Of a DNA stretch of 64,000 nt, positions 48,201 through 51,135 are shown piece by piece; within the stretch, counting starts at the first letter, position 1; the number at the start of each line of letters is the position of its first letter. The notes under the pieces were generated by a model, which made no database searches, was not told where the DNA came from, and was given only the letters and a program-made list of their open reading frames with translations. The stretch is taken from assembly GCF_964355755.1 (NCBI RefSeq), contig NC_092671.1, positions 18,194,001 through 18,258,000 on the forward strand. The letters are read 5' to 3'. This DNA is from Antedon mediterranea. Taxonomy: Eukaryota > Echinodermata > Crinoidea > Comatulida > Antedonidae. The position numbers were made by a program, and so were the translations under genes.

Positions 48201-51135
48201 TATAAAGGTAAAAGTACTTTAATACAATGTGACATATCGTCGTGCCATCTGTGAATTGAGCAGAACTGTGTAGTTCTCAGTTGTTTTTTCAACAACGTCA
48301 AAAGAATTAATCTTTGTTCTATCCTAAAACGTAGGCCCGATTTGAGGAGGATGGAATTGTGGTGGTACGTGACGGCATACTAATCACTTTGGTGGTATGA
48401 TTATAGCAATTGCGGAAATAGTTGCGTACATGATTTAAGGTCAAATTACACGTCGGTATTTTAAAAGTACAATGGAAATTATGTAACAACATTAAGTAAG
48501 AGGTATTTTTGAACTTGTATACCAAATTTTATTAACCGTAACATTCTAGTTGTTCAAAAATGTCTTCATAGACCAGAAAAACAATATTTTAAGATAATAA
48601 TTAACAGATGTAACCCGTCAAAGACATAGTAAACCAGCAATCAATGTAACATGTATCATAAACATAGTAAAGCCCTCATTTTAGCATAATTGATTTGTAG
48701 TTTACCTCCTAAAAATAGTTTTACTATACAATTTCCATTTTAGGATTTTATAATAAAATCTTCTACCTCTACCTAATGTTTTTACTGCTTTACCGGTAAT
48801 CAATATCATCTAAAGCTATCTCATCGACATTATTTCTCAAGGGACGTAACAAACTGGCGAATATCATAATTAAGAAATGAAAATGAAAACACATGAAATC
48901 GAAAGGCAGAAATCTTAAATCGTATCAAAACATACGCTGGAATGGATTATAAACAAACTGCGTATGATTGAATTACGATATATAAATTGTAATGTATTAT
49001 GAACTACATATTTTAACGAGATACCTACAATGTGTATTACTCGAATTGTAGGCTATATTTCATTGAAATAGTATTTTAGGCCTATGGAAAGATAGCCGTA
49101 TATCTTCAAACTTGTCACATGTCATTATATTATACCCAGATCAGGATGCTGGCCATTGACCCGCCTAGGGGCGTTCCTAACTTCCTATCAAATATAACTC
49201 ACAGGACGGGAGTATTATTATTATGAATGACTTTGGTTTCCAATTAGGGTTTTTAAAACGATAGAATATCAAACGGTTAACTGAAAGTAATTTCTGCAAT
49301 TTTAGTTGACAGGAGGCCTACACCACTTTAGTACATTACACACATTGCGCCGAAAGTAAATTTGACCAATAACGACTCGATGGATCATTCAAAGTGTCGC
49401 GTGTGATTGGTCAACTCACATGCGTTGCTTCCAAGTGGGAACTAAGCTTAAGATGAATAAAGTGTAATGAAATAAATATTTTAAAATTAGATACATATAG
49501 CCTTCTTTTAATTTTCAGTTCAAATTTTTCCCTCAAACTGTTTTATTTTGCTTATTACTATTACGAATAAAAAAGGTACCGGATGTCAATCTTCCGGGGA
49601 CAATTTATTACACCTAAGTTGTACGTTTATGTGGTAGGCATAATAAATCAATTGAAGTCACCTACGAATGTACACGTCTGGTCCTAAGCGGATCAGCGAT
49701 AAACCGGTGTATGTGGGCCTACCACAAAAATGATTCGTTTGTTTATCCATGGAGGGATTTTGTAATTTAAAATAACCACTTCCTGTGCGAGGAAACAATT
49801 TTAGAAATATTTTACTATGTGCCACTGTTCACATGTTCCATAGGCCTATCAGTAAAGTTTAAATTAACCGATCATTGCATGCAATCCATACCATCACGGA
49901 GAATGGAGAATGCTACCATCAACACAACGTATGTTATAATTAAGATTATGTAACAGTAAACACGCACTGAGAACATGTGGTTGTTCTATGGTGTAAGCTC
50001 TACGTATACAGAATCGGGAAAGGAAGAGATAATTTCAAATTCATCCACACAAGTTACAAAAACATGGCAAAATTATTTGTCTTGTATTTTTGTCAATATT
50101 TGTCAATAGTTCACTATGTCGGTCGGTTGGTCTGTCGATCTGTCTGTCGGTCCGGTATCACTATGCGTTTTATCGCTTTTCTGTACTTTTTGAACTGTTT
50201 TGATGTACAGAAAAGTTTTAAAGTACATTACTTTTTGAAAGTTCATTTTTTTCTGAGAGCACGCGACTTATGGTTGTTGGCCTTGTTATATTATAAATAC
50301 AAGTTTGTTCATAATAATAAAAATCGACATTAATATAACCAGTAAATTTCATGGTTAATGAAATGTGTAAACATATTCAAACATCCAGTGGCTACACGCG
50401 CGCTTGTTTGCATACCCTCAGGCCTATGTTTATTTTGCTTATTAATATACACGAGGTTGGTTTCAACCCACTTATTGGCAATAGCGTAGATTTGAATGTA
50501 CTAGATGCATTTATTTGTTTATGCAGGAATATACAATACAATTGTATAATTATTATAGTCCCTCTATAATAATGATTAATCAATCAATCAATTGGCGGTA
50601 AACAAAATCACAGATAGATTTGAATCATTGCTTAATCGACCATATCAACCTATCCATCAATCTACCGATCTTTCAATTTAATCATCACCCTATTTAAAGC
50701 AATCAAGGAAACGATCAATCAATCGATCAATTAAACTACTTCTCATCAATAATCAATTAAGCTGCTGCTCATCAATAATCGATCGCAGGCTACTGATAAT
50801 CGGTAGAGAACGTGTTAAACTTACTTTCTGAAGGCCTACTTACCGACAACTACTTATGAAAGTATCGCTACAACCCTGATATGGGAGGGGGTGGTGGAAG
50901 CGGGCTACCATGGTAGTGACGCGTGATGGTTGGTTTGTACAGGTGGTAGTTAGAGGACTGGAATATCATGCTTGTGTTGTAACTTAACTTGGAAAACATG
51001 TATAGTACATAAGCAACTACCTGCAGCAATTGAATTATAATAATGATATCTAAAATAATAAATATTTCTTACCATTGAAATACTAGAAAGTAATATTCCA
51101 GTAACAGACACTATCCACTTCATTTTAAATTCCAT
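63..51135 (-). CDS. R3-type receptor protein tyrosine phosphatase, mucin-like + FN3 ectodomain (multi-exon, 3' end outside window)
   Basis: Twenty-four exons assemble into one frame of about 1850 residues. Layout (residues approximate): signal peptide 1-26; Ser/Thr/Pro-rich mucin-like region 32-568; ten FN3 domains 569-1496; membrane-proximal R3-type domain 1497-1594; transmembrane helix 1600-1624; basic stop-transfer RRNRK; phosphatase domain from about 1631 on, with KNRY phosphotyrosine-loop motif, NILPYD, YINASYIPG, QGPLPGT, KCDQYWP-like and WPDHG motifs, ending at HC. The family dephosphorylates phosphotyrosine on membrane and adhesion signalling proteins. Single-domain R3 receptors (PTPRB, PTPRJ, PTPRO, PTPRH, PTPRQ) share the FN3 array and the juxtamembrane YFTDDYGEILYYSVIVAE-type segment; a mucin-like N-terminus also recalls CD45, but the membrane-proximal domain favours R3. 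The catalytic Cys-loop exons and stop codon are off the left edge. Which R3 member it matches best cannot be decided by eye. Confidence 0.93.
392..517 (-). CDS. RPTP exon 23: phosphatase core (CDQYWP)
   Basis: 126 nt, phase 0 at both ends, acceptor ttcag, donor gtaaga. It encodes VRCDQYWPEDHKPVFFGDV and on to CWHVREFMIQY, which match conserved phosphatase strands between the QGPLP segment and the WPD loop. Confidence 0.95.
813..947 (-). CDS. RPTP exon 22: QGPLPGT segment
   Basis: 135 nt, phase 0 at both ends, acceptor ttacag, donor gtaggc. It encodes GFTSPREFISCQGPLPGT then IADMWRMIWE and LVMVTKLVERGK, a conserved core of classical tyrosine phosphatases. The usual AxQGP is SCQGP here, a mild variation. 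Confidence 0.95.
1099..1143. mobile_element. Fragment of TCTACACTATCAAAC inverted-repeat element
   Basis: The segment TCTACACTATCAAACTTTAT followed by GTGACGTGCCC..ATATG matches one arm of the two fuller copies at 15.4 and 15.9 kb. Only one arm is seen, so this is a half element or solo arm in the intron between exons 21 and 22. Confidence 0.6.
2556..2740 (+). mobile_element. LINE ORF2 C-terminal fragment
   Basis: Read on the plus strand, this gives TSTRSTLLEYRFFPWTVKHW, then NELPHNI and FKNGLKKHIM. This is the typical end of a jockey/CR1/L2-like LINE ORF2 (FFPRTVxxWNxLPxxV..FKxxLxxHL). It is a 5'-truncated, dead copy inserted antisense to the receptor gene. The subfamily is not determined. 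Confidence 0.75.
2850..2926 (-). CDS. RPTP exon 21: YDRTRVKL..YINASYIP
   Basis: 77 nt; starts with two bases of a split Tyr codon (T|AT) and ends in phase 0. Acceptor ttttag, donor gtgagt. It encodes DRTRVKLSYIEGEEGTDYIN then ASYIP, the conserved segment after NILPY. Confidence 0.95.
3105..3195 (-). CDS. RPTP exon 20: KNRY motif
   Basis: 91 nt, acceptor tttag, donor gtaagt, ending one base into the Tyr codon of NILPY. It encodes SIQKVGKKLSWSAAVLPENV then VKNRYSNILP. The KNRY motif forms the phosphotyrosine recognition loop in the family. Confidence 0.95.
3642..3723 (-). CDS. RPTP exon 19: juxtamembrane segment
   Basis: 82 nt, acceptor tgtag, donor gtaaga. It encodes PVALSDFCHDYHEMIAHTHF then GFSQEYE, corresponding to the ..F..E+..+..F..E(F/Y)E helical lead-in of receptor phosphatase domains. 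Its first base completes the Gly codon of the transmembrane exon. Confidence 0.93.
3724..5391 (-). other. Intron between exons 18 and 19
   Basis: A+T-rich sequence with a C run near 4.71 kb and scattered TAGGCCTA motifs. No further exon or repeat is recognised. Confidence 0.6.
5392..5500 (-). CDS. RPTP exon 18: transmembrane helix
   Basis: 109 nt, acceptor tgcag, donor gtaagt. It encodes EDDG, a 25-residue hydrophobic span beginning MLIIAVMCALIVLIIVV, then RRNRKYG as a positive stop-transfer on the cytoplasmic side. It begins with two bases of a codon, which joins exon 17 directly in frame (ACG, Thr). Confidence 0.95.
5700..5760 (-). mobile_element. LINE/SINE-like 3' tail (ATTGAATTG repeats)
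   Basis: On the minus strand the segment reads CAATAAAGTTTATTGAATTT followed by AATTGAATTGAATTG. This is a polyadenylation-like motif with a short tandem tail, typical of non-LTR element 3' ends. The body is too diverged to place. Confidence 0.4.
6607..7356 (+). mobile_element. GTCG/GTCT-rich element with terminal direct repeats, copy 1
   Basis: Starts TTTTTAGTCGCGTGGACGCG and carries a tract of GTCGGTCG/GTCTGTCT tetramers, then CCGGTATCACTATGC. The same ~100-bp module recurs near 7234-7330, after which the element ends GTAGCACGCGACTTAATGGC and GTTGGCC. The interior is CpG-rich (cgcgcgcacgcgc). Related copies lie at 40.9-41.7 kb (inverted), 50.1 kb and 63.9 kb. There is no coding capacity, so it is probably a non-autonomous dispersed repeat. 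Confidence 0.7.
7568..7635 (-). other. Possible cassette/poison exon before the TM exon
   Basis: 68 nt flanked by a good acceptor (tatcttcacag) and donor (gtgagt). One frame reads YNFRAYSEAGYTDTHFSSPI, reminiscent of an FN3 G strand, but that frame cannot be joined to exon 17. In the joining frame, inclusion adds 22 different residues and shifts the transmembrane exon to a stop after a few codons. Exons 17 and 18 join in frame without it. It is either a non-functional exon or an alternative exon giving a truncated ectodomain. Confidence 0.4.
8646..8771 (-). repeat. Tandem duplication carrying a splice donor
   Basis: Two direct copies of about 62 bp (roughly 8646-8707 and 8709-8771) share ACAAGGGAAATTGA, AGCTTTA, CGGTGATCTGG and CCTACTTACTCTCAT. 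The copy abutting exon 17 contains its donor (GAGA|gtaagtagg). The other copy repeats the same donor inside the intron. Confidence 0.8.
8766..8912 (-). CDS. RPTP exon 17: membrane-proximal domain, second half
   Basis: 147 nt, acceptor ttccag, donor gtaagt. It encodes IVYDQQPESFDRPNVTMLTW and on to EYSGIRHDDE. It begins with two bases that complete Ala from exon 16 and ends one base into Thr completed by exon 18. Confidence 0.9.
9212..9358 (-). CDS. RPTP exon 16: membrane-proximal domain, first half
   Basis: 147 nt, acceptor ctgtag, donor gtgcgc. It encodes PRPTSIRPKG, then SYFTDDYGEILYYSVIVAEA. The (F/Y)F(S/T)D..G.I.YY.VIVAE pattern is characteristic of the membrane-proximal extracellular domain of R3 phosphatases and is the best evidence for the subfamily. 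Confidence 0.92.
9359..10060 (-). other. Intron between exons 15 and 16
   Basis: Featureless A+T-rich intron. I see no repeat or exon candidate. Confidence 0.6.
10061..10127 (-). CDS. RPTP exon 15: end of FN3-10
   Basis: 67 nt, acceptor ccttaag, donor gtaag. It encodes IVAETTVGYGPDLVKNMSTP then IW, the G strand and linker of an FN3 domain (V.A.T..GYGP). Confidence 0.9.
10128..10982 (-). other. Intron between exons 14 and 15
   Basis: A+T-rich intron without recognisable features apart from one AGGCCT motif. Confidence 0.6.
10983..11099 (-). CDS. RPTP exon 14: middle of FN3-10
   Basis: 117 nt, phase 0 at both ends, acceptor tttag, donor gtaag. It encodes a basic stretch starting KKRTRLSETGEDRGRKK and the FN3 turn SELRPGYMYSFS (L.PG..Y.F.V). 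The Lys/Arg-rich insertion between strands is unusual for an extracellular FN3 domain. Confidence 0.88.
11569..11702 (-). CDS. RPTP exon 13: start of FN3-10
   Basis: 134 nt, acceptor acgtag, donor gttagt. It encodes PGQVSRFKLVPVNPTTISVH then FEAPLEPNGRILGYTISYEG, the A to C' strands of FN3 (I.V.W.aP..pNG.I.gY.i.Y). Confidence 0.92.
11795..12064 (-). CDS. RPTP exon 12: FN3-9
   Basis: 270 nt, phase 1-1, acceptor ttctag, donor gtaagt. It begins PAMPNDVSIITRTAETVSLA and holds WERAEGIFDYYTTRLV and LDPYLGYDFYISTVSG. FN3 core Trp and the Y.i.v. strand are present; the usual L.PG turn is L.PYLG. Confidence 0.93.
12416..12703 (-). CDS. RPTP exon 11: FN3-8
   Basis: 288 nt, phase 1-1, acceptor ctacag, donor gtaag. 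It encodes PHSPEYLHIVSYSKTDVTFA then WVDNDCTSCFYRVQC and GLVPGELYTISVTS. Three Cys in the C strand region suggest a local disulfide. Confidence 0.93.
12704..14850 (-). other. Intron between exons 10 and 11
   Basis: Contains short tandem ACGTACGGTAGC-type units around 13.72-13.78 kb and the inverted-repeat-bounded TAATAGTAACCC minisatellite at 14.05-14.56 kb. The rest is A+T-rich. Confidence 0.65.
14054..14557. mobile_element. TAATAGTAACCC minisatellite bounded by terminal inverted repeats
   Basis: The left end GTAAATCTTCTAATAGTAAC (22-bp arm to 14075) is matched by the right end GGGTTACAATTAGAAGATTT (14536-14557) as an inverted repeat with one mismatch. Inside are many TCTAATAGTAACCCC and CTATAATAATAACCC units, plus inverted units such as GGGTTACTATTAGA near 14.23 kb. 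It looks like a short non-autonomous foldback element with internally amplified satellite. Confidence 0.65.
14851..15114 (-). CDS. RPTP exon 10: FN3-7
   Basis: 264 nt, phase 1-1, acceptor ccccag, donor gtgag. It begins LGQASEIRVNALTNTSFAVL then WEDPPGSYEGVAVTCDKC and KKLSAGTKYRVSLVTKKS. The CDKC pair is not typical of FN3 and may form a disulfide. Confidence 0.92.
15401..15540. mobile_element. Inverted-repeat element (GTCTACACTAT..), copy 1
   Basis: The ends read GCACTGTCTACACTATAAAA and GATAGAGTGTAGACAGAGC. The inner arms GTGTGATGTGCCCAAATATG and CATATATGGGCACATCACAT are mutually complementary. It is a ~140-bp MITE-like foldback with no coding capacity, in the intron between exons 9 and 10. 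Confidence 0.8.
15928..16083. mobile_element. Inverted-repeat element (GTCTACACTAT..), copy 2
   Basis: Ends GCTCTGTCTACACTATCAAA and TATAGTGTAGACAGAGT; inner arms GTGATGCGCCCAAATATGG and TATATGGGCACATCACAT. It is the same family as the copy 400 bp away, in the same orientation. Confidence 0.82.
16423..16686 (-). CDS. RPTP exon 9: FN3-6
   Basis: 264 nt, phase 1-1, acceptor ttgcag, donor gtaag. It begins PSNPFDIDAPHTTMDTIHLS then WEKSAYSVVETYEIKYHN and KSLKPGAVYSISIRALSGSE. This is a canonical FN3 pattern. Confidence 0.94.
17016..17291 (-). CDS. RPTP exon 8: FN3-5
   Basis: 276 nt, phase 1-1, acceptor atatag, donor gtgata. It begins LGQLRVEPVTMYTATTVTLS then WVTSAPNAIIETFVVTYKG and SRLAPGETYSINVQARSG. 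This is a canonical FN3 pattern. Confidence 0.94.
17292..20786 (-). other. Intron between exons 7 and 8
   Basis: 3.5-kb intron with the 26-bp minisatellite at 18.5-19.0 kb. I see no other exon or mobile element in it. Confidence 0.65.
18510..18985. repeat. ~26-bp minisatellite (CACACGTCAGATACAGTGCATAACGC-like units)
   Basis: Tandem, imperfect units built from GATACAGTGCATAACGCCAC followed by ACGTCA, repeated for about 475 bp, so of the order of 18 units. Units vary by substitutions and small indels and have no unique spacers, so this is a minisatellite and not a CRISPR array. Confidence 0.9.
20787..21059 (-). CDS. RPTP exon 7: FN3-4
   Basis: 273 nt, phase 1-1, acceptor ttccag, donor gtaag. 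It begins LYAPMIQIDRTVVTTTSINF then FWEFRDYIDCSHFLITYYAK and QNLVPGETYTMIVKAVSG. This is a canonical FN3 pattern. Confidence 0.94.
21060..22340 (-). other. Intron between exons 6 and 7
   Basis: No recognisable repeat, RNA gene or exon; slightly richer in G+C around 21.6-22.2 kb than its surroundings. Confidence 0.55.
22341..22625 (-). CDS. RPTP exon 6: FN3-3 (divergent)
   Basis: 285 nt, phase 1-1, acceptor tgtag, donor gtaag. It begins PFPPTLEPISYYNVSSIEIG and holds SFNVSIQLQNTTEFTY and SLVSGGQYEISIACIG. The core B-strand Trp is absent and the turn is LVSGGQY rather than L.PG..Y, so this is the most divergent of the single-exon FN3 domains. Confidence 0.88.
22704..22970 (-). CDS. RPTP exon 5: FN3-2
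   Basis: 267 nt, phase 1-1, acceptor ccacag, donor gtaag. It begins MVPVVVSVESIQERSVTLSW then RDNPNVAIRETRINYQG and RDLYPGDLYEIEVTVFSP. This is a canonical FN3 pattern. Confidence 0.94.
23298..23576 (-). CDS. RPTP exon 4: FN3-1
   Basis: 279 nt, phase 1-1, acceptor tttag, donor gtaaat. It begins ITPPRLITISTVTAYSTKVT then WRAPGRPVIRHFRVEYTG and DGLTAGERYRFRVSSVPVSG. This is the first FN3 after the mucin-like region. Confidence 0.94.
23755..23935. repeat. TATG/TA-rich microsatellite
   Basis: Degenerate (TATG)n and (TA)n tract in the intron between exons 3 and 4, such as TATGTGTATATGTGGGTAT. Confidence 0.8.
23950..24455. repeat. Three diverged tandem copies of a ~150-180 bp unit
   Basis: Each unit starts near AAAGATAAAAAC(A/G)CA with TTGTATTTAT, then TTGTTAATTGATAA, and ends ACATGTATAAAAATTAATT or similar. 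Units begin near 23.96, 24.13 and 24.28 kb. They are A+T-rich and non-coding, in the intron between exons 3 and 4. Confidence 0.7.
24744..26354 (-). CDS. RPTP exon 3: Ser/Thr-rich mucin-like ectodomain
   Basis: 1611 nt, phase 1-1, donor gtaggt. The acceptor (aatgaag) has a weak pyrimidine tract but is the only one in frame with exon 2. It encodes about 537 residues very rich in Thr, Ser, Val, Glu and Pro with no globular signature and only an isolated Cys or two, consistent with an O-glycosylated stalk. Two 60-residue units lie in tandem (TPVPQSISETSVTIPQYVET and TPVHESISGTSVTIPQYVET starts). A serine/threonine-rich N-terminus is not standard for vertebrate R3 receptors but is known in CD45. 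Other repeats in the region are weak. Confidence 0.88.
25801..26158 (-). repeat. 180-bp tandem duplication in the mucin exon
   Basis: Two head-to-tail copies offset by exactly 180 bp (about 25801-25980 and 25981-26158), nearly identical in nucleotides. Each encodes 60 residues including SVTIPQYVETEKS, YNIPNEKVISTVDP and TTLIDKTSNQPLAEFV. The length is a multiple of three, so the frame is kept. Confidence 0.95.
26516..26701 (-). mobile_element. tRNA-headed SINE-like repeat, full copy
   Basis: Minus strand: a tRNA-like head (26701-26630) followed by a ~115-bp body ending in an A+T tract. The body plus the 3' part of the tRNA recur at 26882-27016, where the copy is cut at the T arm. A tRNA head plus a shared body in two copies is the structure of a SINE. 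It could instead be a local duplication of a tRNA region. Confidence 0.55.
26630..26701 (-). tRNA. tRNA-Thr(UGU)-like, probably pseudogene/SINE head
   Basis: The 72-nt cloverleaf-like sequence has acceptor GGCTCTG, A box TGGTCTAGTGGTATGA, anticodon stem CTCGC/GCGAG with loop CCTGTAA (anticodon UGU), and B box GGTTCGAATCC. The body resembles tRNA-Pro more than tRNA-Thr. Position 33 is C instead of the near-universal U and the acceptor stem has a G-A mismatch, so a functional elongator tRNA is doubtful. Confidence 0.5.
26882..27016 (-). mobile_element. Second, 5'-truncated copy of the tRNA-headed repeat
   Basis: About 135 bp nearly identical to 26516-26649, differing by a two-base insertion. 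It breaks off at the TTCGAA of the tRNA T arm and runs into (TA)n. Same orientation as the full copy. Confidence 0.8.
28122..28740. mobile_element. CCTCCGCC inverted-end element with GT tract and nested tRNA-like sequence
   Basis: The left end TACCTCCGCCAAGGAGGTTA is followed by a (GTGTGTTT)n tract and a body with AGGTCA-type repeats (GGTCATAGGTCAAGGTCA). The right end is GTAGGCGGAGGTTTGTACTC and TCGGAGTACCCTCTAG. Elements with these ends are widespread in marine invertebrate genomes from memory; I could not search. A degenerate tRNA-like segment sits in the 3' half. Confidence 0.65.
28528..28602 (-). repeat. Degenerate tRNA-like (Glu-type) sequence
   Basis: Minus strand shows A box TGGTGTAATGGTTAAGTATC and B box GGTTCAAGTCCCA with a CTC at the expected anticodon position. 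The anticodon stem does not pair well, so this is a pseudo-tRNA or tRNA-derived repeat, not an active gene. Confidence 0.55.
29894..29924 (-). CDS. RPTP exon 2: 31-nt microexon completing the signal peptide
   Basis: 31 nt with excellent splice sites (tttcctttcag and gtaagtatt). It starts in phase 0 and ends one base into a codon, encoding IVASGIHPHP plus G completed to Asp by exon 3. Joined to exon 1 it extends the hydrophobic core and supplies a VAS-G type signal peptidase site. Confidence 0.8.
29925..33460 (-). other. Intron 1, part 1
   Basis: A+T-rich intron with scattered TAGGCCTA motifs and no recognised element. A short open segment at 32.95-33.05 kb ends at a GTAACT donor-like site but cannot be placed in frame (see rejected items). 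Confidence 0.6.
33462..34396. repeat. 20-bp minisatellite (TTTGATTGATAGGTTATTGG)
   Basis: About 930 bp of head-to-tail TTTGATTGATAGGTTATTGG units, roughly 46. Variants at one site (ATAGG, ATCGG, ATATG) and a few 19-bp units lacking one G recur in blocks. A run near 33.80-33.97 kb is almost perfectly homogeneous. It is non-coding and lies in intron 1. Confidence 0.95.
34397..38976 (-). other. Intron 1, part 2
   Basis: No gene or long repeat seen. It has a 12-bp-arm hairpin at 36.61 kb and scattered TAGGCCTA motifs. Confidence 0.6.
36613..36651. repeat. Hairpin, 12-bp perfect arms
   Basis: Arms TAGAGGATACGC and GCGTATCCTCTA around a 15-nt loop rich in CGCTCGC. Shares the GATACGC core with the hairpin at 39.0 kb. 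Confidence 0.7.
38977..39037. repeat. Long hairpin, ~26-bp arms
   Basis: Left ATTTATACAAACAATAGGCG plus ATACGCT pairs with right AGCGTATCACCTATTGTTGT plus ATAAAT, with one mismatch and one bulge and a short loop (GTATAGAG). Confidence 0.8.
39038..40890 (-). other. Intron 1, part 3
   Basis: Apart from the dispersed repeat at 39.7 kb, no recognised feature. A slightly G+C-richer patch with GGGGGACGGGTCG near 39.26 kb is unassigned. Confidence 0.55.
39700..39804. repeat. Dispersed repeat, copy 1 (matches 49.35 kb)
   Basis: Shares TTTGACCAAT, ACGAC.CGATGGATCAT, GTGATTGGT and a TGGGAACT-type end with 49345-49442, in the same order and orientation. Confidence 0.75.
40899..41727 (-). mobile_element. 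GTCG/GTCT-rich element, copy 2 (inverted)
   Basis: The reverse complement of the copy at 6.6 kb: starts CAAGGCCAACAGCCATTAAG plus TCGCGTGC, has two (GACC/GACA)n modules near 40.95-41.03 and 41.63-41.69 kb, and ends GAGTCGCTTCCACGCGACTA. The CpG-rich interior is conserved in character. Confidence 0.75.
41728..45580 (-). other. Intron 1, part 4
   Basis: A+T-rich; no repeats or exons recognised. Confidence 0.55.
45588..45800. other. G+C-richer patch open on both strands, unassigned
   Basis: Markedly richer in G+C than its surroundings. The minus strand is open for 68 codons (includes KPPVHEGGHGEKKVVVHAYA). On the plus strand a frame after a TTGTAG acceptor-like site reads NLAELRIGVDNNFLLPMTTF to a good GTAAGT donor-like site at 45.72 kb. 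I do not recognise either product. The minus-strand CACTTATTAGAGCAGGGATA resembles dispersed repeats known in marine invertebrates, so an old repeat is likeliest. Confidence 0.35.
46205..46412. repeat. ~30-bp tandem repeat (GTAAAAGAAATGTTGACATGTTATTAT)
   Basis: About six or seven imperfect units of AGAAATGTTGACATGTTATT plus ATGTAAA, in intron 1. Its open frame on the minus strand is a by-product of the repeat. Confidence 0.85.
49345..49442. repeat. Dispersed repeat, copy 2 (matches 39.7 kb)
   Basis: Diverged copy sharing TTTGACCAATAACGAC, CGATGGATCATTC, GTGTGATTGGT and CAAGTGGGAACT with 39700-39804. Confidence 0.75.
50106..50288 (+). mobile_element. GTCG/GTCT-rich element, copy 3 (deleted)
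   Basis: Contains TAGTTCACTATGTCGGTCGG, CCGGTATCACTATGCGTTTT and the 3' end GAGCACGCGACTTATGGTTG plus TTGGCCTTG. Only one tetramer module is present, so the interior has been lost by recombination or deletion. Confidence 0.75.
50289..51072 (-). other. Intron 1, exon-proximal part
   Basis: Contains an (ATCA)n-rich stretch near 50.57-50.77 kb; nothing else recognised. Confidence 0.55.
51073..51135 (-). CDS. RPTP exon 1: start codon and signal peptide core
   Basis: Minus strand encodes MEFKMKWIVSVTGILLSSIS plus M up to a consensus donor (ATG|gtaag), phase 0. Either Met1 (51135) or Met5 (51123) could initiate; the latter gives a Lys-Trp then hydrophobic run. Direct splicing to exon 2 yields a complete signal peptide (..SSISMIVASG) with a small-residue cleavage site. 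Frame and biological sense both support the join across 21 kb. The 5' UTR boundary and promoter are not determined. Confidence 0.75.

Larger units (their letters stand above)
45801..50105 (-). other. Intron 1, part 5
   Basis: Contains the 30-bp tandem repeat at 46.2 kb and the dispersed repeat at 49.35 kb; otherwise A+T-rich with many TAGGCCTA motifs. Confidence 0.6.
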
